A stretch of 64,000 nucleotides of DNA from Niallia circulans (GTDB lineage: Bacteria; Bacillota; Bacilli; Bacillales; Cytobacillaceae). Positions 61,887-64,000 of the stretch are shown here, in pieces. The translations under genes were made by a program, and so were the position numbers. The notes below the pieces were generated by a model. It worked only from the letters and a program-made list of their open reading frames with translations, was not told where the DNA came from and did no database searches. Location of the stretch: assembly GCF_007273535.1 (NCBI RefSeq), contig NZ_RIBP01000001.1, positions 1,054,001-1,118,000 on the forward strand, given 5' to 3'. Position 1 is the stretch's first letter, and every line of letters begins with the position of its first letter.

Positions 61887-62810
61887 CTATTCAATGAAAG
61901 TGATCCAATCCAACATGACCAACTCTTTTTTAGAGTGATAGATATTTTTATATTCTTTATATGTCGCCGTTTTTCTGTTGTGCTGATTTTCCCAATCATC
62001 CCATCTTACAGGATGAACATGCTTGCCGATTCGACAATTAGCAAAGGTCGTTTTTGCAAACGAACGCCACGGTCTTCCTAAATAAACATTTGTAACGTCT
62101 TTGTCTGCCGTTAAATAGCAATGTATAAAATACAAGCCATTTTCACCTTCAGGAGTGGAGGCTGCCGTTATATATCCTTCGTCATTATTTGGCCTTTTTA
62201 ATGATTTTATTTCACAGCCTTGAAAGACTGCTTCGCCACCGCCAAAGATAAAATCAACCGTGCCCTCAATGTAACAATAACTAAAATGACAGCTGTGCTC
62301 TTTAAAGGATGTTTTTAGTTTTGGAGTTGAAAATAACTGACCGTTTTTTTGCAATGCTGGTAATGGTCCAAGACATATTGTGTCCTGATAGCCTTTGAAG
62401 GAGCAGTTCTTGAACGTAATATTGGTTCCCTCATTATAAAGAGCTACCGCCTGACCTACCGTCTCCCCTGGTCCAGCATTATTAATAATCTCAATATTTT
62501 CAATGGCTATATTTGATCCATTGATAAAAAAGGTAGCTGTTTGAAAGGTCCCGATTTCTTGCTGCTGCTCATTTTTCTGCAGCGCATACCGATTGCCAAT
62601 AATCTGGACTGTTCCAACGCCAATTATGGAAATGTCTGATTGATACAAAAGTATGTTTTCATGATATTTTCCACTCAAAATGGTTAGCTTAAGTGGTCCT
62701 CTTTCCTCCTGCCAATAGTCTAACGCAGCTTGGATACTTGAAAAATCACACATTTCGTTTCTACCAACAACTAAACTCTTTAAAGATGTTTTTCTAAGAA
62801 CTTTTTCCAT
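61887..62810 (-). CDS. Pectinesterase (carbohydrate esterase family 8), no signal peptide
   Basis: 307 residues, a right-handed beta-helix enzyme that removes methyl esters from galacturonan. The catalytic motifs are present: GQAVALYNEG, FKGYQDTICLG (Asp), GTVDFIFGGGEAVFQ (Asp) and VYLGRPWRSFAKT (Arg, Trp). Secreted pectinesterases have a signal peptide; here the protein begins directly with MEKVLRKTSLKSLVVGRNEM, so it should work inside the cell on imported oligomers. It overlaps the upstream esterase gene by 31 bases, indicating translational coupling. Confidence 0.9.
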   Translation of the reverse strand: MEKVLRKTSLKSLVVGRNEMCDFSSIQAALDYWQEERGPLKLTILSGKYHENILLYQSDISIIGVGTVQIIGNRYALQKNEQQQEIGTFQTATFFINGSNIAIENIEIINNAGPGETVGQAVALYNEGTNITFKNCSFKGYQDTICLGPLPALQKNGQLFSTPKLKTSFKEHSCHFSYCYIEGTVDFIFGGGEAVFQGCEIKSLKRPNNDEGYITAASTPEGENGLYFIHCYLTADKDVTNVYLGRPWRSFAKTTFANCRIGKHVHPVRWDDWENQHNRKTATYKEYKNIYHSKKELVMLDWITFIE

Positions 62811-63679
62811 AACGCGCGCATCTCCCTTGTTTCTTGATGCCCTCCTGTGAGCACATAGCCTTCAAAGTTTTGAGGAACATGGTGGTTCGTGTATGTTTTT
62901 TGCAATTGTATGTTTAAGTATTGCGCTCCTTCAATTGGACACATCCTGTCATCCTTGCCTGCTAAGCTTAGGCGAGGCTTTGGGGCTATCAGTTCCTGAA
63001 CAGCTAAAGTAGAGAAATGCTTTAAAAATCCAGGCACATAATAGTAGAAACCGTGATGGTCTAAGCCGCGTTTGTTCATAAGCGTCTCGATATGAACCTG
63101 ACCAGCAATGTCAACAGACACTTTAATGCGCTCATCAAGTGCAGCCAACCACCAGCTCATCAATCCGCCCATTGACATACCGATTGTCGCTAGTCTGTTA
63201 GAATCTACATCCGGACGGGTTTCAAGATAATCCAGAAGCGACAGGCTGTCGAATAAACGCATACCCCAAAGCGTCTGCCCATTTAAAAGCATTTCTTTCA
63301 CAAGTTCACTTTCCTGTTTTCCCTTACGTTCATTAAATCCCCACATATCTATTGAACAAACAGCATAGCCAAGCCCTGTAAGTTCCTCTACAAATGAGGG
63401 ATTTTGTAAATAAGCACTGCTATGAAGTAGTTCTTGTTTTCCTTGCTCAAAATTACCGCCATGAGAGTGATTAAAGATGACCGTTGGCAGCGGGCCATCT
63501 GTGTCTTGCGGTATAGCAAAATAAGCTGGCACCTTTTCCAGACCATTTAAATCTAACAGTAAACTTTCTAGTATATATCCATTTTGTTGTTCTCTACTAA
63601 TTACTTGGGCAGATAAGGTTTCTGGTTTTGAACGATCTCCTAAGAGGGCAAATAATTGCCTTAAATGTTGGTCTTTCAT
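62780..63679 (-). CDS. Alpha/beta-hydrolase esterase (dienelactone hydrolase/acetyl-esterase type)
   Basis: 299 residues. Catalytic Ser in IGMSMGGLMSWW (about 170), Asp in AGKDDRMCPIEGAQ (about 240) and His in TGGHQETREM (about 285); oxyanion region IFNHSHGGNFEQGKQE. No signal peptide. Enzymes of this kind remove acetyl or similar groups from carbohydrates. It lies between a GH28 gene (4-base overlap) and the pectinesterase gene, so a pectin deacetylase-like role on oligogalacturonides is plausible but inferred. Confidence 0.82.
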   Translation of the reverse strand: MKDQHLRQLFALLGDRSKPETLSAQVISREQQNGYILESLLLDLNGLEKVPAYFAIPQDTDGPLPTVIFNHSHGGNFEQGKQELLHSSAYLQNPSFVEELTGLGYAVCSIDMWGFNERKGKQESELVKEMLLNGQTLWGMRLFDSLSLLDYLETRPDVDSNRLATIGMSMGGLMSWWLAALDERIKVSVDIAGQVHIETLMNKRGLDHHGFYYYVPGFLKHFSTLAVQELIAPKPRLSLAGKDDRMCPIEGAQYLNIQLQKTYTNHHVPQNFEGYVLTGGHQETREMRALWKKFLEKHL

Positions 63680-64000
63680 TTCACCTTTACTTCTTTAAGT
63701 AGCTCTTCTGCAGCTTTTGTATTCTTGGACTTGCAATGAGTGACCTCTATGTCCTCTGAATATTCAATATGGAAGGCTGGTCCTTCATGGTTCTCAACGG
63801 TTACACGATTAAACAGGACGTCTTTGGCAAAGCCAACATAAAAACCACGATTATTCATATCCTCGATTCCGGCCATCATTGCCGGCTTCCCAGGAGTAGC
63901 ATTTTCAGCCATTGAAATATCAATATGATTAAAGCTAATTTCCAACACATACTGTTCAGCTAAGCCATAAATAAATCCTGCTGCTGCATGAACATTACGG
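63676..64000 (-). CDS. Glycoside hydrolase family 28 (polygalacturonase-like), C-terminal part
   Basis: The frame runs in from beyond the window end; only about the last 107 residues are present. RNVHAAAGFIYGLAEQYVLE and FKDVLFNRVTVENHEGPAFHI-like beta-helix rungs (seen as AKDVLFNRVTVENHEGPAF) are typical of the C-terminal coils of GH28 exo-polygalacturonases. It is the first gene visible of the pectin operon, overlapping the esterase start by 4 bases. The catalytic aspartates lie outside the window, so activity cannot be judged. Confidence 0.75.
   Translation of the reverse strand, partial: RNVHAAAGFIYGLAEQYVLEISFNHIDISMAENATPGKPAMMAGIEDMNNRGFYVGFAKDVLFNRVTVENHEGPAFHIEYSEDIEVTHCKSKNTKAAEELLKEVKVK

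Overview
This 64 kb window is chromosomal DNA of a low-GC, Gram-positive, spore-former-type bacterium of the family Bacillaceae (Bacillus/Niallia-like; the genus is an inference). Evidence: strong AGGAGG-type ribosome binding sites with frequent TTG/GTG starts, sigma-A promoters, cre-like (CcpA) sites, an S-box and ydaO riboswitches, an NsrR-hmp pair, cydABDC in Bacillus order, and a 21-gene tRNA cluster in an order that resembles the large Bacillus subtilis tRNA clusters. No prophage, insertion sequence, rRNA gene or CRISPR array was seen.

Layout. 1-4957: an acid-sugar catabolic operon (dihydrodipicolinate-synthase-like aldolase, iron-type alcohol dehydrogenase, DUF1537 kinase cut by the window edge) with an upstream PrpR-type regulator. 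5392-5886: a LURP-one-like protein. 6111-9927: glycerate utilisation (CdaR regulator, GntP-type permease, glycerate kinase, a coupled small ORF). 10636-13131: S-methylmethionine permease and homocysteine S-methyltransferase under a SAM riboswitch. 13423-15321: a CynX-type MFS exporter and a small membrane protein. 15333-19276: arginine/ornithine catabolism (RocB-like hydrolase, IclR regulator, divergent rocD). 19310-26019: a potassium-uptake operon kdpFABC with a kinase-less KdpD and a CBS protein, preceded by two tandem c-di-AMP riboswitches.

26399-28471: 21 tRNA genes on the minus strand with their own promoter and terminator. 28658-29545: decayed coding sequence and a Bacillaceae-type intergenic repeat. 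29589-31449: hmp and nsrR, divergent, with two palindromic operators. 31483-36888: small membrane proteins, a YitT-family protein, an SH3-L,D-transpeptidase and a chemoreceptor. 37128-42973: cytochrome bd oxidase and its CydDC exporter. 43468-48584: YhgE/Pip protein, then a divergent DMT exporter and MocR regulator.

48740-58563: a probable organosulfur or N-acyl-amino-acid scavenging region (M20 amidohydrolase, YxeK-like flavin monooxygenase, a complete oligopeptide-type ABC importer, a TauE/SafE permease behind an attenuator-like leader); the promoters share a TAGGAAT motif. 58694-64000: pectin/xylan oligosaccharide use (uronate-dehydrogenase-like enzyme, GH43, DUF4064, pectinesterase, alpha/beta esterase, GH28), apparently intracellular. 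Most of the window is thus nutrient-scavenging accessory metabolism with clearly readable regulatory sites.
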